Source: JABFSA01 sp963827515
GTDB taxonomy: Bacteria; Acidobacteriota; Vicinamibacteria; Vicinamibacterales; UBA2999
NCBI GenBank assembly: GCA_963827515.1
Contig: CAWHBF010000025.1
Span: 620,001 to 684,000 of the forward strand
Direction: 5' to 3'
DNA: 64,000 nt
The translations under genes were made by a program, and so were the position numbers. The notes below the pieces were generated by a model. It saw only the letters and a program-made list of their open reading frames with translations, had not been told where the DNA came from and searched no databases. Each line of letters begins with the position of its first letter. Within the stretch, counting starts at the first letter, position 1. Shown piece by piece: positions 18,943-26,408 of this stretch.

Positions 18943-19011
18943 TTTTGGCGTTATGCTGCGAGCCTCGCTGGTTCGGCCGAGATATGCCGGTCGACCTACT
19001 ACTAGTTAGGC
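18943..19011 (+). repeat. cassette-boundary-like repeat, copy B
   Basis: Homologous to 17336-17403 and placed the same way, shortly before a secreted hydrolase gene. It ends in GTTAGGC (19005-19011), identical to the 3' core of the strong attC at 20337-20414. That pairing suggests the M20 gene lies in a cassette running from 19006 to 20408. Confidence 0.5.
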
Positions 19012-19043
19012 AGCAAACAACTCGAATCAGCAGGACGACGGAC

Positions 19044-20318
19044 ATGCGAATTGCTCTCACTCTTCTGGTTCTGGTGCTGACGGGAGTCTCAGCAGCAGCC
19101 CAGTCGGTTGCGGACTCGGTCGTCGGCCGTCTGGTTGCATCTCAGGGCTTTACAGACGCGGCTTCCTTCCTGGAGCAGGATCACCCACGTCTCGTGCGCG
19201 AGCTCGTCACGTTGACGGAGATTCCGGCTCCGCCATTCAAAGAGCAGCGGCGGGCCGCTGTGTTCCTTCAGATGTTGCGTGACCACGGTCTCACCGACGT
19301 CGAATTGGACGCGGAGGGCAACGCCATGGGCGTTCGCAAGGGTGCCGGCAGTGGACCCATGCTTGCCGTGGCGGCGCACCTCGATACTGTGTTCCCCGAA
19401 GGAACCGACGTCAGGGTTAGACGCGAGGGCACGAAGTTGATGGCTCCAGGAGTCTCCGATGATACGCAGGGACTGGCCCTTATGCTGTCTCTGATTCGGT
19501 CCATGACCGCATCCGGTTTGCAAGTGCCGAGTGACGTTCTGTTTGTCGGCACCGTCGGCGAAGAAAGTGATGGCGATTTGCGAGGGGTGAAATACCTGTT
19601 TTCCAAGGGACGGTACAAGGATCGAATCACTCAATTCATCTCGCTCGACTTCTACGCCTCCACGGAGTGGCCGATCGTCAACGGTGCGCTCGGTGTGAAA
19701 CGCTATCGCGTCACATTCCGTGGCCCTGGCGGTCATAGCTATAACGCCTTCGGTCTTGTCAATCCGGCCATGGCAATGGCGAACGCGATGACTCGCCTCG
19801 GACGGGTGACGGTTCCGGACAGACCGAAGACGACCTTCAACGTTGGCGTGGTTGGAGGAGGCACCTCGGTTAACTCCATTCCTGCCGAGAGCTTCATGGA
19901 CGTCGATTTACGATCGGAGTCTTCGGCGGAGCTGGCACGGGTGGACGGAGTTCTCAAGGAGCTGATTCGAGAGGCGGTAGACGAGGAGAATCAGACGAGG
20001 TCTACTCTTCGAGGCCGGGTTGAAGCAGACGTTCGTTTGACCGGTGATCGTCCGTCTGGAGTCGTACCCCTGACCGACGCGCTTGTCCAGGTGGCCGCAG
20101 CAGCGGCGACTCGTTTTGGCTTCACTCCCACGTACGGCTTCCAGAGTACTGACGCGAACATTCCCATAAGCATGGGCGTCTCAGCTATTACGATAGCGAG
20201 CAACATCGGTGGTGACGTCCATGCCCTAGGGGAGTGGACCGATGTCGAGCTGCAAACGAGTATGCGGGTGGCCAGAACTGCGTTGACGACCATCTTGGCA
20301 GCCGCCGGTGTGAGATAA
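19044..20318 (+). CDS. secreted M20-family metallopeptidase
   Basis: 424 residues from the ATG at 19044, chosen because a signal peptide follows at once (ending near A-A-A-Q-S). The frame is open upstream to 18945, but that part covers the core-like repeat. M20 signatures: AHLDTVFPEG (metal His and catalytic Asp), G-V-S-D-D-T-Q-G (bridging Asp), G-T-V-G-E-E-S-D (catalytic Glu-Glu), and the dimerisation-domain G-P-G-G-H-S. It resembles peptidase T/aminoacylase-like enzymes that cleave small peptides with two zinc ions. The stop is 18 bases before the attC at 20337, as expected for a cassette gene. Confidence 0.88.
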   Translation: MRIALTLLVLVLTGVSAAAQSVADSVVGRLVASQGFTDAASFLEQDHPRLVRELVTLTEIPAPPFKEQRRAAVFLQMLRDHGLTDVELDAEGNAMGVRKGAGSGPMLAVAAHLDTVFPEGTDVRVRREGTKLMAPGVSDDTQGLALMLSLIRSMTASGLQVPSDVLFVGTVGEESDGDLRGVKYLFSKGRYKDRITQFISLDFYASTEWPIVNGALGVKRYRVTFRGPGGHSYNAFGLVNPAMAMANAMTRLGRVTVPDRPKTTFNVGVVGGGTSVNSIPAESFMDVDLRSESSAELARVDGVLKELIREAVDEENQTRSTLRGRVEADVRLTGDRPSGVVPLTDALVQVAAAAATRFGFTPTYGFQSTDANIPISMGVSAITIASNIGGDVHALGEWTDVELQTSMRVARTALTTILAAAGVR

Positions 20319-20336
20319 GTCGACAATTGGAAGGCT

Positions 20337-20414
20337 GCCTAACACCCAAATGGAGCCGACGCCCTGGGCCCGCTCGCGCGTGCCTGCGGGCGCGGCTCAT
20401 TTGGAACGTTAGGC
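20337..20414 (+). other. attC: integron attC recombination site
   Basis: 78 bases with all attC hallmarks. The outer cores GCCTAAC (20337-20343) and GTTAGGC (20408-20414) are perfect complements. Inside them CCAAATGGAGCCG on the left pairs with CGGCTCATTTGG on the right, leaving one extrahelical G; the helix continues as GACGCC against GGCGC with a second unpaired A. Short unpaired spacers separate core and inner boxes, and a variable G+C-rich terminal region fills the middle. Two extrahelical bases on one arm are what sets recombination strand polarity in attC sites. It follows the M20 peptidase stop directly. Confidence 0.88.
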
Positions 20415-20484
20415 CGCTGTGCATTGAACGTCAGCCCGCTGCTGAAGCGTCAACTGGTCGCCCTGACGTGAACGAAGACGAATC

Positions 20485-21486
20485 ATGAGGAGCCTTTTAC
20501 TTGCTCTTGTCCTTCTGGCAGGCTGCAGCCAGAGCCCGATCGCGCTCCGTGACATGGGGTCATTCCACATCGGAGGCCGCGAGGTCGAGATCTCCGGTAA
20601 GCCGGTCAAGGAGGTCGTGTTCGCCGCTGGTGGCGTGCCCGCAACTATCGACCCCAACGGAAAGTACCTGGTCGAGGCGATGTACGTGCAGTATTTTCTG
20701 CCCGTCGACCGCCGTGGCACCGTGCCGCTGCTTCTGTGGCACGGTGGCGGCCTCACCGGTGTGACCTACGAGACCAAGCCCGACGGTGGAGAGGGGTGGC
20801 TAACTTGGTTCCTGAAGAAAGGGTGGGACATCTACAACTCTGACGCCGTGGAGCGCGGTCGCGCCGGTTGGGCGACGTATCCAGACATCTTCACAACCGA
20901 GCCCGTGTTCCTGCCGACTGCCAATCCCTGGGAACGCTTCCGCATTGGGCCTGGTCCCGGAAGCTACGCCACGCGCCGGACGAATCCCGGCACGCAGTTT
21001 CCAGTCGAGCACTACGTAGAGTTCATGAAACAGAACGTTCCGCGCTGGACAAGCAATGATACGCCGACCATTGCTGCTTACACCGAGCTAGTTGATAAGG
21101 TCTGCCCGTGCGTGGTCTTGTTTCATTCGCAAGCGGGGCAGTTCGGTTACAAAGTGGCGCAGGCCCGACCGGAGAAGTTCAAGGCCCTTATCGCGGTGGA
21201 ACCGGCGGCGTTTGGCGATGTTGACCAGGCGGCTCGGCTGGCGGCAATCCCAACGCTTGTGTTGTATGGCGATTTCATCGAGCAAGACACCCGCTGGCCG
21301 ACGATTCGGCGCAACGGCGTTGCCTTCGCCGACGCGGTGAACAAAGCTGGCGGCAAGGTCGAAGTCATCGACCTGCCGAAGGTTGGGATCAAGGGCAACT
21401 CGCACATGATCATGATGGACAAGAATAGCAGCGAGGTTGCCGCGTACATCCATGCGTGGCTCGAAAGACAAGGGCTCTTCCGATGA
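20485..21486 (+). CDS. lipoprotein alpha/beta hydrolase (esterase-like)
   Basis: 333 residues. The N-terminus is a lipoprotein signal with lipobox L-L-A-G-C. The alpha/beta-hydrolase fold is indicated by LLLWHGGGLTG (oxyanion hole region), the nucleophile region L-F-H-S-Q-A-G with Ser, PTLVLYGD, and G-N-S-H-M near the C-terminus for the catalytic His. It resembles secreted esterases whose structures carry a Cys pair near the active site; a C-P-C pair lies just before the nucleophile strand. It sits between the attC at 20337 and the attC-like site at 21533, so it is the best-defined cassette gene here. Confidence 0.82.
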   Translation: MRSLLLALVLLAGCSQSPIALRDMGSFHIGGREVEISGKPVKEVVFAAGGVPATIDPNGKYLVEAMYVQYFLPVDRRGTVPLLLWHGGGLTGVTYETKPDGGEGWLTWFLKKGWDIYNSDAVERGRAGWATYPDIFTTEPVFLPTANPWERFRIGPGPGSYATRRTNPGTQFPVEHYVEFMKQNVPRWTSNDTPTIAAYTELVDKVCPCVVLFHSQAGQFGYKVAQARPEKFKALIAVEPAAFGDVDQAARLAAIPTLVLYGDFIEQDTRWPTIRRNGVAFADAVNKAGGKVEVIDLPKVGIKGNSHMIMMDKNSSEVAAYIHAWLERQGLFR

Positions 21487-21532
21487 GAAAGGGTTGAATC
21501 GAAGGGTTGAATCTGGGCTTGTCGGAGTGGCG

Positions 21533-21600
21533 GCCTGACACGGCGTGCAGCCGACGGCGACCGATTAGAATGCGCCGCGACTGATGTCTGACGTTGAGGC
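21533..21600 (+). other. attC: degenerate integron attC-like site
   Basis: 68 bases starting 47 bases after the hydrolase stop. Outer boxes GCCTGAC (21533-21539) and GTTGAGGC (21593-21600) are partly complementary. The inner AGCCGACGGCG pairs with CGCCGCGACT, with an extrahelical A in the same place as in the 20337 site, and a 13-base loop. It is weaker than that site, but position, polarity and structure agree. Confidence 0.55.
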
Positions 21601-22105
21601 CCCGCTCGCCGCGCCGGCAACTAAAGCGCTAACCACTGCGCTAACCATTGACGGCGGTTTCGGGCGGATCTGGGCGGAGCAGGGCAGCCGAAACGCTGAA
21701 TGAATGTGTGGAGCGTGGCCTGAATTTGCAGTCTGCAGAGGTCTGCAAGAACTCCATCTCCAGTTCAAATCCGGACGGCGCGTCCATCTTCTTTTAGTTT
21801 TCCCTGGCGATTTAACAACTCAACACCTCGACATCGGGTGATGTTGGGTCATGGAGTAGCTAATGGGTAGCTGGGGGACGAGGAGCCGACCGGACCTGGG
21901 AGTACCGGGCTGCGCGTTCTACACCAGTGAACTGAAGCACTGCGGCGTGCACCTCTGGTCCAATGGTCTCTTGTGGTGTTCGCGGGAGGTCCGAAGGCCA
22001 ACGGTGCGCGAAGGCTTTTCTGTGAGATGCAACGAGAAATGGCTCGCAGGATGTTTCCTGCGAGCCCATCAAATCATGTGGTGCTGGGGACTATGTCGAA
22101 TCGGA
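21601..22105. other. gene-poor stretch with tandem GCGCTAACCA repeat
   Basis: No gene supported. GCGCTAACCA is repeated at 21626-21635 and 21638-21647. A tRNA-like segment follows (listed separately). After 21790 nothing is recognised up to the convergent DUF4382 gene. Confidence 0.45.
21727..21786 (+). other. tRNA-Cys-like 3' half (pseudo-tRNA or attachment-site remnant)
   Basis: The stretch reads like the 3' half of tRNA-Cys. An anticodon loop CTGCAAG with GCA at 21745-21747 is followed by a T-arm TCCAG-TTCAAAT-CCGGA (one A-C mismatch), then seven acceptor bases CGGCGCG, T, and CCA at 21784-21786. The 5' half is not tRNA-like: the acceptor 5' strand is absent and the D-arm is scrambled. 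It cannot be a working tRNA. Integration at the 3' end of a tRNA gene leaves such halves, and it lies beside the cassette cluster. Confidence 0.5.
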
Positions 22106-22705
22106 CTACGAGCCGGTCTTCACCGCGAGGATCTTGATGACTGGCGTCATTCGATACCGCCCGTTGCCGGTCTGGTTCACTGACTGGCCGCCGTCGAAGT
22201 CCAGCTCGATCGTCGTCGTGCCGTTCGACGTCAGCGCGAACGGATGAATGAGCTTCACCTCACCCGACGGGATCTCCAGCGTCTCGGACCTTGATCCTCC
22301 GGGAGCCGCCAGGCTCGCCGCGCATGCCGGTTCGGGGGTGGCCGTGCCGCCGAAGTAGATCTGCGCGCTGTCGACAACCAGGCGAATTTGGGTGTACTGG
22401 CCCGCGTCAAGGGAAGCAGCACCAAGGAGGTCGAACGGACCGTCGAGCTTCTTCAGGTTACACGTGCGCGTGGTCGCGGCTGGACTGCCTGCGAAGGGCA
22501 CCGTGAGCCATCCGCCCGCGCCGTCCTCCCGATGTGCTTTCACTTCGGTGAAGGTCACGTGCAGCGCGCTGGCGTCGTCGAACGGTGCATCCGTGATCAT
22601 GAGCCGCAGGTTCCCGGACCTTGAGGGGTCGGTTGGTGATCCGCTGCAAGCGAGCGCAGACAGCGACAATCCAACGGCAATCGTGAGGGCAGCACTTATG
22701 TGCAT
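22106..22705 (-). CDS. DUF4382 lipoprotein
   Basis: 199 residues from the ATG at 22705, with GGAGG 10 bases upstream. The lipobox is S-A-L-A-C. The DUF4382 family pattern is visible: G-N-L-R-L-M-I-T-D-A-P-F-D near the N-terminus, V-T-F-T-E-V-K, F-D-L-L-G-A, L-D-A-G-Q-Y-T-Q-I-R, and a final P-V-I-K-I. These are surface or periplasmic beta-sandwich lipoproteins of unknown role. It is monocistronic. Confidence 0.85.
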   Translation of the reverse strand: MHISAALTIAVGLSLSALACSGSPTDPSRSGNLRLMITDAPFDDASALHVTFTEVKAHREDGAGGWLTVPFAGSPAATTRTCNLKKLDGPFDLLGAASLDAGQYTQIRLVVDSAQIYFGGTATPEPACAASLAAPGGSRSETLEIPSGEVKLIHPFALTSNGTTTIELDFDGGQSVNQTGNGRYRMTPVIKILAVKTGS

Positions 22706-22876
22706 GAGATCTTGATCCTCCACTCGTGTAACTAGCAAGAGGCAGACCAGTTCGCCAAGAGAACTCGAACTGTTGTTCGGGCAGTGCCTTACAGGGATCT
22801 ACACCCGCGGCGACGAAGGCGAACAGGTTCATCTTCAGTAGTTAATTCCGTTTTGGGGGCCCGGCGGGGACGATTG

Positions 22877-22901
22877 AACGTGGCAGGGCTGCACGTTTTT
22901 T
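22877..22901 (+). terminator. possible rho-independent terminator
   Basis: AACGTG and CACGTT pair around a nine-base loop and run into six T residues. It points to the plus strand, where no gene lies within 1 kb upstream, so its role is unclear. Confidence 0.4.
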
Positions 22902-23194
22902 CGCGCCTCGCTTTCAGGGACCCTGCCTACTACAGCGTCGCGACCCCGGAAACCTCGTCGATGATTTCCTTCCTGACGCAGTTGACCGCGTGGGAGTAAA
23001 TCTCACGCAACGACCGAACCTGCAGAAGCGCGGTCGCCGTCGCCGGGTCCACTGCCTGCGCCCGAGCCTCGCAGCTGTCATCTGGTCTGCGTCAACGAAC
23101 GGCTCCAGCTTCTGCGAACCGTCAGGACGTATTGCCGACAACGTCATCGGAGCCGTTTCAATGGCAGCAAACGTCGTGGGGTCCGTAGTGGTCC
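22902..23194. other. unrecognised stretch
   Basis: On the minus strand a frame runs out of the ligase fragment into this region, but nothing beyond the duplicated part resembles a ligase or another known family. Confidence 0.4.
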
Positions 23195-23329
23195 GGTAGC
23201 CATCCAGCTTCAGCTCATACGTCCACCCTGGGTCGTCCGGCAGTCGATCCGCTTTGAGCAACAGCATCGGCGGAATGAACTTCGCCTGAACGATCCGGGC
23301 CATGCGTGAGTCTAGTTCAGCACCGAGCG
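23195..23329 (-). pseudogene. duplicated 5' end of the DNA ligase gene
   Basis: About 135 bases nearly identical to 17006-17140, covering the first ~36 ligase codons and the upstream flank. It encodes the same start (A-K-F-I-P-P-M-L-L-L-K, then E-L-K-L-D-G-Y-R) including the motif I Lys, then leaves homology right after it. The copy has the same orientation as the intact gene, so the two form direct repeats around 6 kb of cassette-like DNA. Confidence 0.85.
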
Positions 23330-23711
23330 TGTCACCGTCGGGTTGGACCGAACACGCCCGTTCAACAGAGTCTCGGGAAGTGTCACGAACGTCTCAACGA
23401 TTTGCTGATCGTGGTGGAGGCGCGCTGCTAAATTTCGGCCGAACAGAACGAACGATCTTTGCGTTATTCCAACCGGGCTCTAGACTCGCTCCCTGCTTTA
23501 CCACTCGGTCCTGTTGTTTCGTTCGGTATTCGCGTGACTCGCATCCTACTCGCGACGCGGGGCCGAACCGATAAAGTGGACGCAGAGGCTTGTCCTCCTG
23601 TCCCCTGCTAGACATCGTTAACGGGCAGATTCGGGCTCAATACTGGGAGCCTGCCGGGTCCAACCGACTCATGCCCATCGGTCGACTTACCCAGTAGACG
23701 CGCAGGTAAGC
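23330..23711. other. gene-poor stretch
   Basis: No gene, RNA or repeat recognised between the ligase fragment and the next gene, apart from a second GTTGGACC shortly after the duplicated block (also present at 17154). Confidence 0.4.
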
Positions 23712-24272
23712 ATGCGACACGCGTTGATGTGCTTGGTGTTGTTCGTAGGGCCCCACGAGGTAGGTTGGTCGCAACAAGCGATACCGCCCAACGGCACCTT
23801 GACTGTCGCATATCGACAGATGGAGCAAGGCAAGCTATCGGAGTCGGTGCATCAGGTCGAGCTGTCCTGTTGGGACGGAAGGTGCAGCCTATCGAGTCTG
23901 ACACTGAACCAGTGCCTGCCATCGTCGGATGGTCCGGCCTTTTTCCCGAAGGTTCAGCGTTCATCCACCGAGGAAGGCGATCTCATTGTTCGAGTTATCG
24001 AAGCAGGAACGCTGGAAGCCGAAGAGTCCATGGACGGTGCGCGCTTCCTGTACCGGTTCAGCTATCAGGAGCGCAATGACTCAACTCTTGCGAAGCTGGT
24101 TCAGCTTTCGTCGGCGCGATTTTTTACTGGCGTGACGGGATTTAGCGGGAGCGTGATCAAGAACTCTGACGTGTTGGGCAAAATCATCTCGTGGGACATG
24201 AGCCCCCTCAAAGGTGCATTCGCCTTCGTAGAGGCCAAGTGCAAATTCATGCTCAACGGTGTGCCCGAATAG
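23712..24272 (+). CDS. secreted hypothetical protein
   Basis: 186 residues with an N-terminal hydrophobic segment (M-C-L-V-L-F-V-G) that may be a signal peptide. The body is a mixed alpha/beta sequence with four Cys that could form two disulfides: S-C-W-D-G-R-C close together, then L-N-Q-C and E-A-K-C. No family recognised. Codon use is less GC-biased than in neighbouring operons, in keeping with the accessory character of this region. The ATG at 23712 lacks a strong ribosome binding site, so the exact start is uncertain. Confidence 0.55.
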   Translation: MRHALMCLVLFVGPHEVGWSQQAIPPNGTLTVAYRQMEQGKLSESVHQVELSCWDGRCSLSSLTLNQCLPSSDGPAFFPKVQRSSTEEGDLIVRVIEAGTLEAEESMDGARFLYRFSYQERNDSTLAKLVQLSSARFFTGVTGFSGSVIKNSDVLGKIISWDMSPLKGAFAFVEAKCKFMLNGVPE

Positions 24273-24327
24273 GGCCACAAGATGTCAATCGCATCCGATG
24301 GCCAGATCTGACAGTGGTATAAGACCC

Positions 24328-25061
24328 ATGAAGAGGCGCCCCGCTCTGATGGCCCTGGTCCTAGTCTTGGCAGGCTGCGTTGAAGTCCGAACCCGGCGTG
24401 GGAGAACCGTTACCAGTCGGCGGGCACGTGGCAGAACATCCAACTGGCGGCCATCGGACGGACGCGTGGCGTCGGCGACACGTCCGCCGATCCCAATCGG
24501 CAGTACGAAGGCATGCGGATCGCGGAGGCGGCGAAGAAGGCCGGGAAGGATCCGTTCGACTTCGTCTTCGACCTGCTGGTCGAGACGCGCGGCAGCGTCA
24601 GCTGCGTCTACTTCATCATGTCCGAAGACGACCTGAAGCTGGCGATGGTGCAGCCCTAGGTCGCCATCGGCTCGGATGGGTTCGCGCTCGCCACTGAGGG
24701 TCCGCTGCGCGCCGGTGTGCCGCATCCGCGCAACTTCGGCACGTTCCCGCGCGTCCTCGGCCGCTACGTGCGCGAGGAGAAAGTCCTCCCGCTCGCCGAG
24801 GCGATTCGTAAGATGACATCGCTGCCGGCGAGCATCCTTGGTCTCGCCGATCGCGGGACGATCGCTCCCGGCCAGGCCGCCGACCTCGTGCTCTTCGATC
24901 CGGCGACGGTGGCGGACCGCGCCACCTTCGAGAATCCTTTCCAGTATCCTGTCGGCATCGACACGGTGATCGTCAACGGGCAGGTCGTGCTGGACGAAGG
25001 CAAGGGCACGGACGCGAAACCGGGCAAGGTCTTCCGCGGATTCAATCGGCGAGGCCGTTGA
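24328..25061 (+). pseudogene. D-aminoacylase (N-acyl-D-amino-acid deacylase) 3' remnant
   Basis: From about 24410 one frame encodes the C-terminal part of a D-aminoacylase-type amidohydrolase: N-R-Y-Q-S-A-G-T-W, D-P-F-D-F-V-F-D-L-L, I-G-S-D-G (metal Asp), H-P-R-N-F-G-T-F-P-R, and A-P-G-Q-A-A-D-L-V-L-F-D. It is interrupted by an in-frame TAG at 24657-24659 where the family has Trp (Q-P-W-V), so TGG became TAG. The N-terminal catalytic half is missing. The ATG at 24328 instead opens a different frame with a lipoprotein signal (LVLAGC), suggesting a junction near 24390 between two unrelated genes. Confidence 0.85.
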
Positions 25062-25107
25062 CCAACCGCCGCGCCGACAGCCGTCGCCAGACAAAGGACC
25101 GAGGACA

Positions 25108-25245
25108 GTGAAAACTCCGCGCAAGTCGAAACAGATGTTCGAGAAGGCGAAGACGCTTTTTCCGGGCGGCGTGGACTCGCCAGTGCGTGCCTTCGCCGCC
25201 GTCGGCGGCTCGCCGCACTTCATCGCCCGCGCCGCGGGAGCGCGC
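25108..25245 (+). pseudogene. HemL (glutamate-1-semialdehyde aminotransferase) N-terminal fragment
   Basis: 46 codons encode the start of GSA aminomutase: S-K-Q-M-F-E-K-A-K-T-L-F-P-G-G-V, then S-P-V-R-A-F and V-G-G-S-P-H-F-I. The homology stops sharply at 25245. The rest of the enzyme, including the PLP lysine domain, is absent. The frame continues without a stop into the lipoprotein hydrolase, so translation from 25108 would give a fusion. Confidence 0.85.
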
Positions 25246-26124
25246 ATGCGATTGCTCACCCTGCTTGCACTCCTCCTCCCCTTGATGGCCGCCTGCGGAT
25301 CGGCTCCTCAGAACGAGAATCCGCCTCAGGATGAAGCACCCCACACTTCGCGCACGTCGTACGTGGTGGAGCGGGAGGGTGTGACTACTGAAGTGATCGG
25401 GGAAGGCAGCGGCCCGCTCGTCATCTTGCTGTCGTCGCTTGGCCGGGATGTGCTCGAGTTCGACCCGCTGGCCGAACGAATCACCGCCGCCGGCTTCCGT
25501 GTCGTCCGCCCGCAGCCGCGAGGGTTCGGAAAGAGCGTCGGCCCGATGGAGGGCCTGACGCTGCACGACTTCGCCAAGGATGTCGCCGCCGTGATCGAGC
25601 GTGACGGGGGCGGCACGGCCATCATGGTCGGACACGCATACGGTCACTTCGTGGCGAAAATGACCGCCGTCGACTTTCCGCACCTCGTTCGTGGAGTGGC
25701 GCTGGTCGCGGCCAGCCAGAAAGCCATCAGCGAGGAGGTGCGGCGCTGGAACGCCATCGGGTCCGACCCGACGCGTCCGATCGAAGAGCGCCGCAAGTAC
25801 ATCCAGATGGTGTTCTTCGCGCCCGGAAACGATCCAACGCCCTATCTGACGGGCTTCAGCCCGGAGGTCCGCCGGATGCAAGACGCGGCGCGCATCGGCA
25901 CACCCCAGGCGGAATACTGGGCGGCTGGAACGGCGCCGCTGCTGGATCTGCAGGCGGCCCACGACCCGTATCGGCCGCGATCGACGGTTGATGAGCTCGT
26001 CAACGAATTCGGTCCTGAACGCGTCACGGTTGTCGTGATTCCAGATTCGTCGCACGCCGTTCCGATCGAGCAGCCGGCGGCGGTTGCCGATGCAATCGTG
26101 GCGTGGGCGAGAAAGCTGCCCTGA
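25246..26124 (+). CDS. lipoprotein alpha/beta hydrolase with Ala at the nucleophile position
   Basis: 292 residues from the ATG at 25246, which begins a clean lipoprotein signal (L-L-P-L-M-A-A-C). The fold is alpha/beta hydrolase: L-V-I-L-L-S-S-L-G-R near the oxyanion hole, R-P-Q-P-R-G-F-G-K-S, the elbow V-G-H-A-Y-G, and a C-terminal D-S-S-H-A. The elbow has Ala where the Ser nucleophile is expected, so hydrolysis is doubtful or follows another mechanism. The upstream HemL fragment is fused in frame; the internal ATG is preferred because the signal peptide would otherwise be buried. Confidence 0.75.
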   Translation: MRLLTLLALLLPLMAACGSAPQNENPPQDEAPHTSRTSYVVEREGVTTEVIGEGSGPLVILLSSLGRDVLEFDPLAERITAAGFRVVRPQPRGFGKSVGPMEGLTLHDFAKDVAAVIERDGGGTAIMVGHAYGHFVAKMTAVDFPHLVRGVALVAASQKAISEEVRRWNAIGSDPTRPIEERRKYIQMVFFAPGNDPTPYLTGFSPEVRRMQDAARIGTPQAEYWAAGTAPLLDLQAAHDPYRPRSTVDELVNEFGPERVTVVVIPDSSHAVPIEQPAAVADAIVAWARKLP

Positions 26125-26230
26125 AAGTAGTGTTTAGTAGGACGGCGCGGAGACTCCACTGCAGCGCCCTGCAGGTGCAGCCCTTGCGACAATCCAGTGT
26201 TTTGAGCACGCTACTCGGACGGGGGCAATC

Positions 26231-26265
26231 ACCTGGGCTGGGGTTTGAGAAATCCACAGCCAGGT
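26231..26265. repeat. long hairpin
   Basis: ACCTGGGCTG at the left pairs with CAGCCAGGT at the right with one bulged G, and the inner GGGTTT/AAATCC extends the stem. No T-run follows. It lies 3' of the hydrolase at 25246 and could stabilise its mRNA end or be a decayed element. GTTGGGC occurs at 26286-26292. Confidence 0.4.
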
Positions 26266-26408
26266 CGCTCAATACCACGGCGTTTGTTGGGCGCTAGGAT
26301 CGAGTCCCCTCCGGGCAGGAGCTGCGCCGTATACCTTGCTCACGTCGCTGGTGACGCGGCTATGGCGCCACCTGCGCTTACGCCGCGGGCGCCTGGCCCG
26401 CGCCCGTC

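Noticed and set aside
21620..21655. tRNA D-arm-like sequence on the minus strand
   Set aside because: GCGCAGTGGTTAGCGC looks like a D-arm, but the adjoining bases form no anticodon or acceptor stem; it stems from a 10-bp direct repeat.
26231..26292. Hairpin plus GTTGGGC as a third attC site
   Set aside because: The stem ends 20 bases before the core and no matching left core (GCCCAAC) lies upstream, so the spacing is wrong.
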